The notes: generated by a model from the letters alone, not told the origin. Positions 33,514-44,211 are shown, counted from the first letter of the stretch. The stretch is DNA of 64,000 nt from Oceanithermus desulfurans (GCF_014201675.1 NZ_JACHEZ010000008.1:58468-122467), one strand, 5' to 3'. A program made the numbers and translations.

Positions 33514-33995
33514 ACGCGCTCGTGCTCGTCTTCTTCTCGCTGGTGCTGCAGGCTCTGCTTTCGGGGCTGCTGCCCGACCGGGTCAGCCCCCCCGACCTCT
33601 GGTTCCTGCTGGCGGTGGTGCTGGCCAGCCGCCAGAACCCCTACGCCGGCCTCGCCACCGCCTTCGGCCTGGGCCTCCTCCAGGACCTCAGCTCGGCCGG
33701 CTACCTGGGCTTCCACGCCCTGGGGCTCACCACCGCCGCCTACGCCTTCTACGGCCTGCGCGTCTGGCTGCACTGGGAGGAGCCGGCGGCGCGGATGGTC
33801 GTCCTGGCCCTCGCCTTCCTCGCCAAGTGGGGCGGCTTTTTAATCCTGGTCTACTGGATGCGCTATACCACGCTGCCGACGAGCACCTGGGCGCAGGTCT
33901 TCGCCCCGGAGCTGGTCCTAACCCTGCTCGTCGCCCCCTTCTACCTGCGGCTCGCGGAAGCGCTCCTCGGTCCGGGGGAAGAGGCCTATGCCTGA
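33510..33995 (+). CDS. mreD: rod shape-determining protein MreD
   Basis: A 161-aa integral membrane protein with five predicted helices and the MreD-type motif GLLQDLSSAGYLGFHALGL (about residues 54-72). It is coupled to mreC by ATGA overlap and to the PBP2 gene by an 8-nt overlap, so the three elongasome proteins are made in step. Confidence 0.9.
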   Translation: MNALVLVFFSLVLQALLSGLLPDRVSPPDLWFLLAVVLASRQNPYAGLATAFGLGLLQDLSSAGYLGFHALGLTTAAYAFYGLRVWLHWEEPAARMVVLALAFLAKWGGFLILVYWMRYTTLPTSTWAQVFAPELVLTLLVAPFYLRLAEALLGPGEEAYA

Positions 33996-35751
33996 GCGGG
34001 TCCGGCTGCTGCTCGTCCTGGTCTACTTCGTCCTCCTGCTCCTCGTGGGGCGGCTGGTGCAGCTGCAGGTCTTCGAGCACGGCAAGTACGCCACCCTGGC
34101 CAAGGGCAACCACCAGCGCACAGAGACGATTCCCGCGCCGCGGGGCCGCATCTTCGACCGCAACGGCACCCCCATCGCCGCCAACCGCATCGCCGTGGAC
34201 CTCTACTACCGCGGCGGACCGGTGCGCTTCGCCTCGCGGATCCTGACGATCCTGGGGCTCGAGCGCCTGCCCGAGGTCCCCGAGGGCGAGGAGGAGGTCG
34301 TGCTCGCGGCCAACCTGCCCGACAAGTGGGTGCCCACGCTCGCGGAGCTGACCGCGGGCCAGCCCAACCTGCGCCTGGAGGAGCGCATCGAGCGTTACTA
34401 CCCCAACCCCATCGCGGGACCGGTGATCGGCTACGTGCAGGGGCCCACCGCCGCCGACCTGAAGCGCGGTTACGAACGGGGCGACCTGGTGGGCCGGGCG
34501 GGGCTGGAGGCGGCGCTCGAGGAGACGCTGCGCGGCCGGCGCGGGCTGAAGCTCGTCGAGGTCGACGTCCGCGGCGAGGTGCTGCGCGAACAGGTGCTGG
34601 CCCCGCCGGTGCCGGGCCGCGACGTGCGCCTGACCCTCGACCTCAACCTGCAGCGCGCCGCCGAGCGGGCCCTGGCCGAGGCGCTGGCCGACCTGAACGC
34701 GGGCCGTAAGAAGCTGGGCCTGCCGCCCGAGACCGTGGCCCGGGGGGCGATCGTGGCCGTGGACCCCACCACCGGTGAGGTGCTGGCCATGGCCACCGCC
34801 CCCGCCTACGACCCCAACCTGTTCACCCGCCGCCCCACCCCCGCTTCGGAGATCCGCGCCCTGCAAAACGACCCCGCCCTGCCGCTGCTGAACCGCGCGG
34901 TCCAGGCCTACACGCCGGGCTCGACCTTCAAACCGGTGACCGCCAGCGCCCTGCTGGAAGCAGGGCTGGTGGGCCCCGCCACCACCTTCCGCTGCCTGCC
35001 TTCGATCCGCTTCGGGGGGCAGACGCGCCGTAACTGGTCCCCGCGGGACATGGGCCCGATGAAGGTCACCGACGCGCTCGCCTACAGCTGCAACACCTGG
35101 TTCTACCAGGCGGTGATCGAGGCCGGCCCCGTGGAGACCGTGGAGGTGATCGCCGACCGGGCCCGCGCCCTGGGGCTGGGGGCGCCGACGGGGCTCGAGA
35201 TCGCCGAGAAGCGGGGCCTGGTGCCGGACAAGGCCTGGAAGCGGGAACGCTTCGGCGAGCCCTGGTACCCCGGCGAGACCCTCTCGGTGGCCATCGGTCA
35301 GGGCGCGGTGCTGGCCACCCCGGTGCAGGTCGCGCGCATGCTCGCGCTGGTCGCCACCTCGGGGCGCACCCCGCCGCTCCACCTGGTGCAGGGGGCCGGG
35401 AGCGCGCCCGCGCGCGTTCGCGGGCGCTACTGGCGGGTGGTGCAGGAAGGCCTGCGCGAGACCGTGACCGAAGGCACCGCCTCCTTCCGGCTCAAGGACT
35501 TCCCGGTGCCGACGGCCGGGAAGACCGGAACCGCCGAGACCCCCGGCAAGAAGGCGGGCTACGAGCACGCCTGGTACATGGGCTACGGCCCCTACCCGCT
35601 CGACGGCTCCAGCCCCTACCCGCCCCTTGCGGTGGTGGCCTTCTTCGAGAACGCCGGGGAGGGCAGCCGCGTCGCCCTGCCGGCGGTCAAGAAGGTGATG
35701 GCCGCCTACTGGAAGGTGCCGGCCCCCGTCGCCCGGGCGGCCGGCCCGTGA
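33988..35751 (+). CDS. mrdA: penicillin-binding protein 2 (cell elongation transpeptidase)
   Basis: A 587-aa class B PBP. N-terminal membrane anchor (LLLVLVYFVLLLLVG), dimerisation/pedestal region with PRGRIFDRNG (about residues 50-59), and transpeptidase domain with catalytic S312 in PGSTFKP, SxN at 367-369 (SCN) and KTGT at 512-515. It cross-links peptidoglycan during side-wall growth with MreCD and RodA. Full length and with all active-site motifs. Confidence 0.95.
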   Translation: MPERVRLLLVLVYFVLLLLVGRLVQLQVFEHGKYATLAKGNHQRTETIPAPRGRIFDRNGTPIAANRIAVDLYYRGGPVRFASRILTILGLERLPEVPEGEEEVVLAANLPDKWVPTLAELTAGQPNLRLEERIERYYPNPIAGPVIGYVQGPTAADLKRGYERGDLVGRAGLEAALEETLRGRRGLKLVEVDVRGEVLREQVLAPPVPGRDVRLTLDLNLQRAAERALAEALADLNAGRKKLGLPPETVARGAIVAVDPTTGEVLAMATAPAYDPNLFTRRPTPASEIRALQNDPALPLLNRAVQAYTPGSTFKPVTASALLEAGLVGPATTFRCLPSIRFGGQTRRNWSPRDMGPMKVTDALAYSCNTWFYQAVIEAGPVETVEVIADRARALGLGAPTGLEIAEKRGLVPDKAWKRERFGEPWYPGETLSVAIGQGAVLATPVQVARMLALVATSGRTPPLHLVQGAGSAPARVRGRYWRVVQEGLRETVTEGTASFRLKDFPVPTAGKTGTAETPGKKAGYEHAWYMGYGPYPLDGSSPYPPLAVVAFFENAGEGSRVALPAVKKVMAAYWKVPAPVARAAGP

Positions 35752-35764
35752 CATACTAAGCAGC

Positions 35765-36322
35765 ATGCGACTGCGCGCGACCCTGGGCGCCCTGGCCATC
35801 CGCCTCGACGGAAACGAGACCCCCGAAGAGCTCTCCGCCGCCCTGGCCGAAGCCCCCGAGATGCCGTTGGAGGTCGAGATCGCCGGCGCCACCCCGGGGT
35901 CTGTGGTGCAGGCGCTGCTCGAGGCCGCCGCCTCACGGAACCTCGAGGTGCGCTTCCGCCCGCCCCGCGGCGAGCGCAGGGTGCCGCACACCGAGGTCGT
36001 GGACCACACCCTGCGCAGCGGTCAGCGCATCGCTTCGGCGGGAACGGTCGTCGTGCTGGGCGACGTCAACCCCGGGGCCGAGGTGGTGGCGGGGGGCGAC
36101 GTGATCGTCGTGGGGAAACTGCGCGGCCTCGCCCACGCCGGGGCCGAAGGGAACGAGCAGGCGACGATATGGGCGCTCGAGCTGGCCGCCAAACAGCTGC
36201 GCATCGCCGGCCACGTCGCCGTCGCTCCCGAGGACGCCCCCGCGCCCGCGGGCCCCGAGCGCGCCCGGGTCGAGGGGGATCAGATCGTCATCGAACCCTG
36301 GGGACGCCGGCAGGGAGCCTGA
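35765..36322 (+). CDS. minC: septum site-determining protein MinC
   Basis: A 185-aa protein with a short N-terminal domain and a C-terminal beta-helix typical of MinC: HTLRSGQRIASAGTVVVLGDVNPGAEVVAGGDVIVVGKLRG (about residues 80-120, in pieces) and QLRIAG. MinC inhibits FtsZ ring assembly away from midcell together with MinD, which is not in the window. CATACT ends 7 nt before the ATG, so it may have its own nearly leaderless promoter after mrdA. Confidence 0.9.
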   Translation: MRLRATLGALAIRLDGNETPEELSAALAEAPEMPLEVEIAGATPGSVVQALLEAAASRNLEVRFRPPRGERRVPHTEVVDHTLRSGQRIASAGTVVVLGDVNPGAEVVAGGDVIVVGKLRGLAHAGAEGNEQATIWALELAAKQLRIAGHVAVAPEDAPAPAGPERARVEGDQIVIEPWGRRQGA

Positions 36323-36323
36323 A

Positions 36324-36348
36324 GAAAAAAACGCCCGCGGGGGGCGTG
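36324..36348 (-). terminator. intrinsic terminator of the rpsT-bTHX operon
   Basis: On the minus strand ACGCCCC-CCGC-GGGCGT is followed by a run of seven T (36325-36331), about 20 nt after the bTHX stop. On the plus strand the same hairpin follows the minC stop and may end that transcript too, without a T-run. Confidence 0.85.
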
Positions 36349-36369
36349 TGAGGTTTCGAAAGCCGCGCT

Positions 36370-36453
36370 CTACTTCTTGCGACGCGGGCGGTACTTGCCG
36401 TACGTACCCTTGGCGATCTTGCCCTTGCGGGTCTTGCGGTCTCCACGGCCCAT
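36370..36453 (-). CDS. rpsTHX: 30S ribosomal protein bTHX
   Basis: A 27-aa, strongly basic protein, [20 protein letters not shown] then YRPRRKK. It is nearly the same as the Thermus Thx peptide, which sits in a cavity at the top of the 30S head and stabilises it. The ATG at 36453 has GGAGGCAACC upstream. It follows rpsT by 9 nt and ends before a strong terminator. Because of its size it is easily missed by gene finders. Confidence 0.95.
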   Translation of the reverse strand: MGRGDRKTRKGKIAKGTYGKYRPRRKK

Positions 36454-36462
36454 GGTTGCCTC

Positions 36463-36753
36463 CTAAGCCTGCAAGCCGCCGAGGATCTGGTGCAGCTTCT
36501 TCATCAGGCGGGACTTCTTGCGCGCGGCGGCGCGGGCGTGCAGGGTCGAACCCTTGGCCGCCTTGTCGATCAGGCTCTCGGCCACCCGCAGGTAGCGCAG
36601 GGCGCGCTCCTTGTCGCCGTTTTCGGCCGCCTGAACCGCTTTCTTGCTGAACGTCTTGATCATCGACTTCTTCGCCTTGTTCCGCGCGCGCCGCTTGAGC
36701 GACTGGCGGTGGCGTTTCATCGCCGAAGGGGTACGTGCGCTGCTGTTCGCCAT
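36463..36753 (-). CDS. rpsT: 30S ribosomal protein S20
   Basis: A 96-aa basic three-helix protein that binds the 5' domain and helix 44 of 16S r[25 protein letters not shown] sequence at about 10-30 (here [13 protein letters not shown]) and [20 protein letters not shown] at the C-terminus are the signature. ATG preceded by GAGGAGGAAT. A TAAACT box near 36790-36796 on the minus strand may be the promoter of this two-gene ribosomal operon. Confidence 0.95.
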   Translation of the reverse strand: MANSSARTPSAMKRHRQSLKRRARNKAKKSMIKTFSKKAVQAAENGDKERALRYLRVAESLIDKAAKGSTLHARAAARKKSRLMKKLHQILGGLQA

Positions 36754-36831
36754 ATTCCTCCTCTAGGCCCCGTAGGGCAAGCCAACCGCAAGTTTACCAC
36801 AGCGCCCGGCGGGCTGCCAAGCGCCGGGCCT

Positions 36832-38582
<1,751 letters not shown>

Positions 38583-38630
38583 CCCGCGCTTTGTAAACCC
38601 CGTCACGGCGGAGCGCCGCCGCGCCCCGCT

Positions 38631-38636
38631 TAGACT
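38631..38636 (+). promoter_or_regulatory. -10 box of leaderless promoter
   Basis: TAGACT ends 5 nt before the ATG at 38642. Confidence 0.5.
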
Positions 38637-38641
38637 GGGGC

Positions 38642-39115
38642 ATGCGCACCTACCTGCGCATCGCCTCCTGGACCTGGGCGGCCCTCGCCCTGACCGCACC
38701 GCCCGGGCTGACCTACCTCGTCGCCGCCGTCTACGGCGCCGGGGTGGCGGAGCTGGCGCGCCGTTACGGCCCCCGGGCCGTCTTCTGGACGAGCCTCGTC
38801 GCCAACCCTGCCGCCTGGCTCGCCCTCTGCCTGGGCCTGGCGGCCCTGATGGCCCCGGCCGATCCCATGAACCTCGGGCCGGCGATCGCCGCCTTCGCCC
38901 TCCTCGCTTTGGCGCTGGGGGCGGCCGCCCTCGCGCTCATGGCCTGGTCCCGCCGGCCCCTGGTGGGCGCGGCGGTGAGCCTGCTCTGGGCCGGCTTCTG
39001 GCCTAAGGAGGCCCTATCCCCGACGCCGGAAGCGTGGCTGGCGCTCGCGGTGGGCGCGCTCCTCGGCTACCTGGCCTGGCCCTGGCGCGGCGCCGCCGCT
39101 TTCCGGACGGGCTGA
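38642..39115 (+). CDS. integral membrane protein of unknown function
   Basis: A 157-aa protein with about five hydrophobic helices, including AALALTAPPGLTYLVAAVYG, ALCLGLAALMA and ALLALALGAAALALMA. No motif for transport or catalysis is visible, and I do not recognise the family. A single gene with its own likely leaderless start, ending convergently toward the Rieske gene. Confidence 0.65.
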   Translation: MRTYLRIASWTWAALALTAPPGLTYLVAAVYGAGVAELARRYGPRAVFWTSLVANPAAWLALCLGLAALMAPADPMNLGPAIAAFALLALALGAAALALMAWSRRPLVGAAVSLLWAGFWPKEALSPTPEAWLALAVGALLGYLAWPWRGAAAFRTG

Positions 39116-39167
39116 CCGGTACTGCCCGGAGAACCGGAGGCGCGGTGCGGCCCGGACGCAACCCGTA

Positions 39168-39184
39168 GCGCCGCTCCGCGGCGC
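39168..39184. terminator. hairpin between convergent genes
   Basis: GCGCCGC-TCC-GCGGCGC forms a perfect 7-bp stem between the membrane protein gene and the Rieske stop at 39192. There is no T-run on either side. Confidence 0.45.
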
Positions 39185-39191
39185 GGGCGGC

Positions 39192-39782
39192 TCAGGCGCT
39201 TGAGCCGCCGCCCGTGGTGCGCAGGCTCTCGAGCGGCCGCAGCGGAACCTCGTGGCCGGTGGCGTAAAGGACGCCCAGCTCGGCCACCAGCCGGATGCGC
39301 GGCAGCGGGAAGCGCGGCGGGCCGAAGACGGCCTTGCCCGCCTGCACCGGGTCGAAGGCCCCGAAATGGCACTTGCAGCCGAAGAAGGGGTGGTCGGATC
39401 GGTAGTTGTAGAGGATGGCCCCGGCCTCGGTGTTGCGCACGTAGTCCACGGTGCAGCCCTGATGGGTGCAGATCCGCGACCAGGCGGCGTAGTGGCGGCC
39501 CTCGACGGTGAGCCCGCCGGGAACCGGGCCGGGCAGACGCAGCACGGTGCAGGGCAGCTTGCCCGCGGCCAGCGGGTACTCGAAGTACTTGAACGACCAG
39601 ACCTCGTCGAGCTCGGCCAGCTCCGCGATGCGGACGCGTTCGCCCTGCTTCCACTGGGGCTGGGCGTTGGGGCCCGACTTGAGGAACTGAATCTTCACGG
39701 TGCGCCAGCCGAACCAGCCGAAGAAGGTGGCGGCGATCCCCGAGGGCACGATCCACACCAGGTCGCGGCGGCTCAGCTTCAC
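39192..39782 (-). CDS. Rieske [2Fe-2S] protein
   Basis: A 196-aa protein with an N-terminal membrane anchor (VWIVPSGIAATFFGWFGW) and a C-terminal Rieske fold. Cluster ligands are C105/H107 in CTHQGC and C136/H139 in CKCHFG. Such proteins deliver electrons from quinol oxidation to cytochrome c. The GTG at 39782 has AAGGGG 8 nt upstream; the gene begins 3 nt after the CcmI-cytochrome stop, so the two are cotranscribed. A cytochrome b partner is not seen in the window. Confidence 0.92.
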   Translation of the reverse strand: MKLSRRDLVWIVPSGIAATFFGWFGWRTVKIQFLKSGPNAQPQWKQGERVRIAELAELDEVWSFKYFEYPLAAGKLPCTVLRLPGPVPGGLTVEGRHYAAWSRICTHQGCTVDYVRNTEAGAILYNYRSDHPFFGCKCHFGAFDPVQAGKAVFGPPRFPLPRIRLVAELGVLYATGHEVPLRPLESLRTTGGGSSA

Positions 39783-39784
39783 GG

Positions 39785-40834
39785 CTACAACCCCTTGAGG
39801 TAGTCCAGCAGCGCCTGCAGCTCGGCCTCGCTCATGGGGATGGCCGGCATGCTGCCGGTGCCCTTCTTCACGATCTCGGCCACCGCGCCGTCGACCCGCA
39901 GCACCGGGTTGCCCACCAGGCGGGGGCCGATGCCGCCCTCGGCGTTCTGTCCGTGGCAGGCCGCGCACTTGGCCTCGTAGACGACGTTTCCGTCAGGAGC
40001 CTGGCCGCGGTCGACCGCGGCCTTGGCCTCCTGCTGGGCGCGCGCCTGGGCGATGAGGGCCTTCACCCGCTCGGCGTCCGGGCCGCCGACGGCGAGGTAA
40101 CGCTCCCAGACGCCGACGGCCTCGTCGAAGCGGCCCAGCATCGAGTAGGCGTTGCCCAGGAAGAGCAGCGCCTCGGGGTCGTTGGGGTCCACCCCGACGA
40201 CGACCTGGAGGACCTGGGCGGCGTCCTCCGGGAACCCGGACATGAAGAAGAGGATCCCCATCCGCTTCCAGGCGGTCAGGTTCTTGCTGTCTAGGTCGAG
40301 GACCCGCTTGTAGGCTTCGGCGGCGGCGTTGTAGTCGGCCACCTCCCAGGCCGCGTTGCCGTAGGCGAGCCAGCTTTCCGCGTCGTCGTTGCGCTCGGCC
40401 TGCGCCTTGAGGCGGTTGAGCTCGGCCAGCTTGGCGCGGTCGACGGCGCGCTCGCCGCTGATCAGGTTCGAGGTGGTGATCGTCTCGCCCGGCGCCCGCG
40501 GCAGGGTGTAGCGCAGCAGCACCCCGCCCACGAAGACCAGGAAGGCGGTCGTCGCCATGAGGGCCACCCAGGAAACGCGGCGCGTTCGGGGGGCGGCCGG
40601 GCGCCCCTCGAGCTCGGCCAGGCGGCGTTCGAGCTGCACGATGCGCCCCAGGGTGCGCTTGCGTTCGCTGCCCTCGAGCTCACGCGCCTCCTGCTTCAGC
40701 GCCTCGATCTCGGCCCGCAGCTCTTCGGGAAGGGGGTCGGCGGGAAAGGGTTCGGGCTCGCGCGCCAGCGGCAGGGTGGCGTAAACGGCGGCCAGGAGCA
40801 CCAGCAACGCAACCACGGTCCAAAACAGGATCAT
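39785..40834 (-). CDS. CcmI-like TPR protein fused to cytochrome c
   Basis: A 349-aa protein. N-terminal membrane helix (ILFWTVVALLVLLAAVYATL), a coiled coil at about 38-75, a second helix (WVALMATTAFLVFVGGVLL), TPR repeats at about 150-260 (SWLAYGNAAWEVADYNAAAEAYKRVL in pieces), then a monohaem cytochrome c domain with CAACH at 290-294 and a likely axial Met in GSMPAIPMSE. CcmI hands apocytochromes to CcmFH. The fused haem domain is unusual and could shuttle electrons near the Rieske protein encoded next. ATGA overlap with ccmH. Confidence 0.85.
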   Translation of the reverse strand: MILFWTVVALLVLLAAVYATLPLAREPEPFPADPLPEELRAEIEALKQEARELEGSERKRTLGRIVQLERRLAELEGRPAAPRTRRVSWVALMATTAFLVFVGGVLLRYTLPRAPGETITTSNLISGERAVDRAKLAELNRLKAQAERNDDAESWLAYGNAAWEVADYNAAAEAYKRVLDLDSKNLTAWKRMGILFFMSGFPEDAAQVLQVVVGVDPNDPEALLFLGNAYSMLGRFDEAVGVWERYLAVGGPDAERVKALIAQARAQQEAKAAVDRGQAPDGNVVYEAKCAACHGQNAEGGIGPRLVGNPVLRVDGAVAEIVKKGTGSMPAIPMSEAELQALLDYLKGL

Positions 40835-41301
40835 GACGGAGGACCTCCTTCGTCGTCGCGCCCGAGCTCGGCTTCGGCCCGGGCCAGCTCCTCATCGCTG
40901 ACGCCTTCGAGCTCCGCCGCCCGCCGCGAGGTGGCGCGCAGGTAGCTGTAGAGGCCGAAACCGAAGAGGCCCAGCCCGATCACCGGCGCCAGCCACACCA
41001 CCAGCCCCAGGCCGCGCTTGGGGGGTTCGTAGAGGATCCACTCGGTGTAGCGGTCCACGAAGTACTGAATGATCTCGTCCTCGGTCTTGCCCTCGGCCAG
41101 CATCTCGGCGATCTGCCGCCGCATCTCCTCGGTGACCCCGGCGTTCGACTCGGCCGCGCTCTCGCCGCGGCACACCGGGCAGCGCAGCTTCTTGGCGATC
41201 TCGAAGACCTTGGGTGGCAGGTCGGGGGGCGGCTCGTTGCCCACCGTCTGCGCGCCCGCCAGCCCCAGCGCGAAGACCAGGATCCAAAGCCAGCGTCTCA
41301 C
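40831..41301 (-). CDS. ccmH: cytochrome c biogenesis protein CcmH
   Basis: A 156-aa protein with a signal peptide, the redox motif LRCPVC (C41, C44) and a C-terminal membrane helix (VVWLAPVIGLGLFGFGLYSYL). CcmH keeps the CXXCH thiols of apocytochromes reduced for haem attachment by CcmF. It starts with GTG overlapping the ccmG stop. Confidence 0.93.
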   Translation of the reverse strand: MRRWLWILVFALGLAGAQTVGNEPPPDLPPKVFEIAKKLRCPVCRGESAAESNAGVTEEMRRQIAEMLAEGKTEDEIIQYFVDRYTEWILYEPPKRGLGLVVWLAPVIGLGLFGFGLYSYLRATSRRAAELEGVSDEELARAEAELGRDDEGGPPS

Positions 41302-41834
41302 GGCAGCACCTCACGAATCATGGACTCGAGCTTCTCGGCGCTGATCGTACCGGCGAAGCGCTCGAGCACCCGCCCCTCGACCGAGATGGCGAAGGTCTCG
41401 GGCACGCCGTACATGCCGTAGTCGATGCCCACCTTCCCCCGGGGATCGTAGACGTTGGGGAAGCTGATGCCGAACTGTTCGATGAACTTCTCGGCCGCGT
41501 CCAGCTCGTCCTGGGTGTTGACCCCGACGAAGAGCACCCGGTCCTTCCAGCGGCGCCAGGTGGCCTCGAGGATCGGCGCCTCTTCGTAGCAGGCGGGGTA
41601 GCACCAGCTGGCCCAGAAGTTGAGGATGATCGGCTTCTTGCCCAGGTAGTCGCTCAGGTTGAGCCGTTCGCCCCAGACCTCGCGCGAGCTGGGCAGCAGC
41701 TCCAGGTCGAACGTCGGCGCCGGCCGGCCCGCCAGCGCCGACGGCAGCTCGCTGCGTTCGTCCTTCGTCTGCATGCCCCACCAGAACAACGCCCCGATGG
41801 CCAGGGCGAGCAGCACTCCGAAAAAGGCTCTCAC
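41298..41834 (-). CDS. ccmG: thiol:disulfide interchange protein CcmG, CxxxC type
   Basis: A 178-aa membrane-anchored thioredoxin-like protein (anchor AFFGVLLALAIGALFWW). The active-site region FWASWCYPACYEEAP has three residues between the cysteines instead of two. The cis-proline loop YGVPETF is intact. CcmG reduces CcmH or apocytochrome and is recharged by CcdA (encoded at 50493). GTG start overlaps the ccmF stop. Confidence 0.88.
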   Translation of the reverse strand: MRAFFGVLLALAIGALFWWGMQTKDERSELPSALAGRPAPTFDLELLPSSREVWGERLNLSDYLGKKPIILNFWASWCYPACYEEAPILEATWRRWKDRVLFVGVNTQDELDAAEKFIEQFGISFPNVYDPRGKVGIDYGMYGVPETFAISVEGRVLERFAGTISAEKLESMIREVLP

Positions 41835-43783
41835 GCGCCCACCTCCCCGGCGGCGGCGCCCGCCCGCGCCGTGCGGCGGGCGGGCCAGAGGATCATTGCG
41901 GTACCGAGCGCCATGAGGACCGCCGCGACCCAAAGCCACAGCACCAGCGGCGTCACGACCAGCCGCAGCGTCACCCACTGCGCGTTCTCCTGGTCGAAGG
42001 CCTGCAGCACCAGGTAGTAGTCCTTGCCCAGGGTGTAGGCCACCGAGGGCGAGGCGAAGGGGGTGCGCGACGTGGGGTAGTAGTTCAGCCGCGGCTGGCG
42101 GAGACCCATGCCGCTGATCTCCACGTCGGCGATCACCGAGTAGCGGTGCGGGTCCTCGACGGCGCGCAGGGCGTGCACCGTGATGGTGCGGCCGGCCACC
42201 TGCCAGGCCTCACCGATCTGCAGCGTTTTCTGGACGTCCAGCCGGTAGCTCTGGCTGAACGCGATGGCCAGGGCCGTGAGCGCCACCGCGAAGTGCACGA
42301 GGTAGCCCCCGTACCGCCTGCGGGTCCAGGCCAGCGACCCCATGCCGGCGCGCACGCCCCCAAGGGCGCGCGACTTGCGCGCGAGCGGGCTGGCGACCAG
42401 CCACCCCAGGGCGACGAGGTTGAAGAGGAAGAGCCCGACGGTCAGGCTCACCCACAGGGTCCAGCCCACGGCGAGCCCCACGGCGGTGCCCAGCACCAGC
42501 GAAACCGCCATCCAGGCGATGACGCGCAGCGTCTCGGGGTCGGCCCTGCGCCAGGGCAGCAGCGGCCCGAGGGCCATGAGCACCAGCATGGCGTAGCCCA
42601 GGGGTACGAAGAGCTGGTTGAAGAACGGCGCCCCCACCGAGACCTTGGCCCCGCTCGTGGCTTCCACCAGCAGCGGGAAGAGGGTGCCGAGGATCACCAC
42701 GAAGGCCATGACCACGAAGACGAGGGCGCCGAAGAGCAGCAGCCCCTCGCGGCTCCAGACGTTCACGCTGCCGACGTCGCGCACCTCGGAGGAAACGCGC
42801 CCCAGCAGGGAGAAGCCCACGGCGAGGATGACGAGCAGGAAGCCCAGGAAGATCGGGCCCACCGGGCCGCCGGCGAAGGCGTGCACCGACTCGATGACGC
42901 CGGAGCGGGTGAGGAAGGTGCCGAAGACGGTGCCGGCGAAGGCCAGGGTCACGAGCGCGAAGTTCCAGCTGCGAAACAGCCCCCGGCGCTCCTGCACCAT
43001 CGCGGTGTGCACGAAGGCGGTGGCCAGCAGCCAGGGAATGAAGGAGGCGTTCTCCACCGGGTCCCACGCCCAGTAGCCGCCCCAGCCCAGCACCTCGTAG
43101 CTCCACCAGCCGCCGGCGAAGATGGCGGCGGTGAGGAAGCCCCAGGCGAAGATCAGCCACCACTTGGTTTCGCCGACCCAGGTCTGGTAGCGGCGGGTCA
43201 CCATCGCGGCAATCGCGTAGGCGAAGGGCACCGAGAGGCCCACGAAGCCCAGGTACATCAGGATGGGGTGGACGGCCATCATCCAGTGGTTCTGCAGCAG
43301 CGGGTTGGGGCCGGGGCCGTCGGCGGGTGGGTTGGGTACCGGGGTGAAGGGGTTGATGACGAAGAGGACGTTGACGAGGAAGAAGAGCTGGATGACGAAG
43401 AGCGTGCCCAGAGCGACGGGGCTCGTCCAGTAGTCGCGCATTCTGCGCCCCGCAAGCCAGGTGTAGAGGGTCTGCAAGAGCGCCCAGAGCAGGATCGAAC
43501 CCTCGAGCGCCGCCCAGAGGGTGGCGAACTTCACCCAGGTGGGGCTCGCGGAGGTGTGGTTGCGCGCGGTGTAGGCGATGGAGAAGTCGTCGCTGAGAAG
43601 CGCCCACTCGAGCGCGCCGAAGGCCACGAAGGTTCCCAGGAAGGCCAGCAGCGCGCTGCGGCGCGCCACCCGCACGTAGCGGGCGTCGCGCAGGAACCAG
43701 GAAAAGACGACGGCCACCAGGCCCGCGACGCTGAAGAAGACCGCCAGGACGAGCCCGATGTTGCCCAGAATGCTGGGGTTCAC
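41831..43783 (-). CDS. ccmF: haem lyase CcmF
   Basis: A 650-aa multi-helix membrane protein that ligates haem to apocytochrome c. The tryptophan-rich WWD domain is visible as WWSYEVLGWGGYWAWDPVENA (about residues 228-248), and conserved His-containing loops (ARNHTSASPTWVK and FVHTAM) can hold haem. Length and motif order match System I CcmF. ATGA overlap with ccmE. Confidence 0.95.
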   Translation of the reverse strand: MNPSILGNIGLVLAVFFSVAGLVAVVFSWFLRDARYVRVARRSALLAFLGTFVAFGALEWALLSDDFSIAYTARNHTSASPTWVKFATLWAALEGSILLWALLQTLYTWLAGRRMRDYWTSPVALGTLFVIQLFFLVNVLFVINPFTPVPNPPADGPGPNPLLQNHWMMAVHPILMYLGFVGLSVPFAYAIAAMVTRRYQTWVGETKWWLIFAWGFLTAAIFAGGWWSYEVLGWGGYWAWDPVENASFIPWLLATAFVHTAMVQERRGLFRSWNFALVTLAFAGTVFGTFLTRSGVIESVHAFAGGPVGPIFLGFLLVILAVGFSLLGRVSSEVRDVGSVNVWSREGLLLFGALVFVVMAFVVILGTLFPLLVEATSGAKVSVGAPFFNQLFVPLGYAMLVLMALGPLLPWRRADPETLRVIAWMAVSLVLGTAVGLAVGWTLWVSLTVGLFLFNLVALGWLVASPLARKSRALGGVRAGMGSLAWTRRRYGGYLVHFAVALTALAIAFSQSYRLDVQKTLQIGEAWQVAGRTITVHALRAVEDPHRYSVIADVEISGMGLRQPRLNYYPTSRTPFASPSVAYTLGKDYYLVLQAFDQENAQWVTLRLVVTPLVLWLWVAAVLMALGTAMILWPARRTARAGAAAGEVGA

Positions 43784-44211
43784 TTGGCCTCCTCGATCAG
43801 CTTGCGCACCTCTTCGGGGGTGTAGCCCCCCTCCGGCGGCGCCTGGTAGGTTTCGGAGTGCTTGATGAGCAGGTTATCGCCCTTGAACACCCTGCCGTCG
43901 AAGCGCCCCTCGACGACGACGCCCTGGTTGTCCTTGAAGAGCTCCGGCGGGGTACCCTCGTGCTGCACGGGGATGTCCACCACGCCGTCGGTGACGACGA
44001 AGTCGAGCTCGAGCGTCTGGGGATCGTAGCGGATCGTGCCCTCCTTGACCAGGCCGCCCAGGCGGATGCGCTTGCCCTCGTAGCGCGCCGGGTTCTCGGC
44101 GTACTCGCTGGGCAGCACGTAGTAGACCAGGCTGTTGCCCAGCCCTCCGAAGGCCAGGTAGGCGATCGCAGCCACGACGATCAGGAAGCCGATCAGGTAC
44201 TTAGTCTTCAC
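43780..44211 (-). CDS. ccmE: haem chaperone CcmE
   Basis: A 143-aa protein with an N-terminal anchor (YLIGFLIVVAAIAYLAF) and an OB-fold. The covalent haem-binding histidine is H118 in IKHSETY, with Y122 in the expected axial position, so this is an H-type CcmE. It receives haem from CcmC and passes it to CcmF. GTG start overlaps ccmD by 11 nt. Confidence 0.95.
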   Translation of the reverse strand: MKTKYLIGFLIVVAAIAYLAFGGLGNSLVYYVLPSEYAENPARYEGKRIRLGGLVKEGTIRYDPQTLELDFVVTDGVVDIPVQHEGTPPELFKDNQGVVVEGRFDGRVFKGDNLLIKHSETYQAPPEGGYTPEEVRKLIEEAK

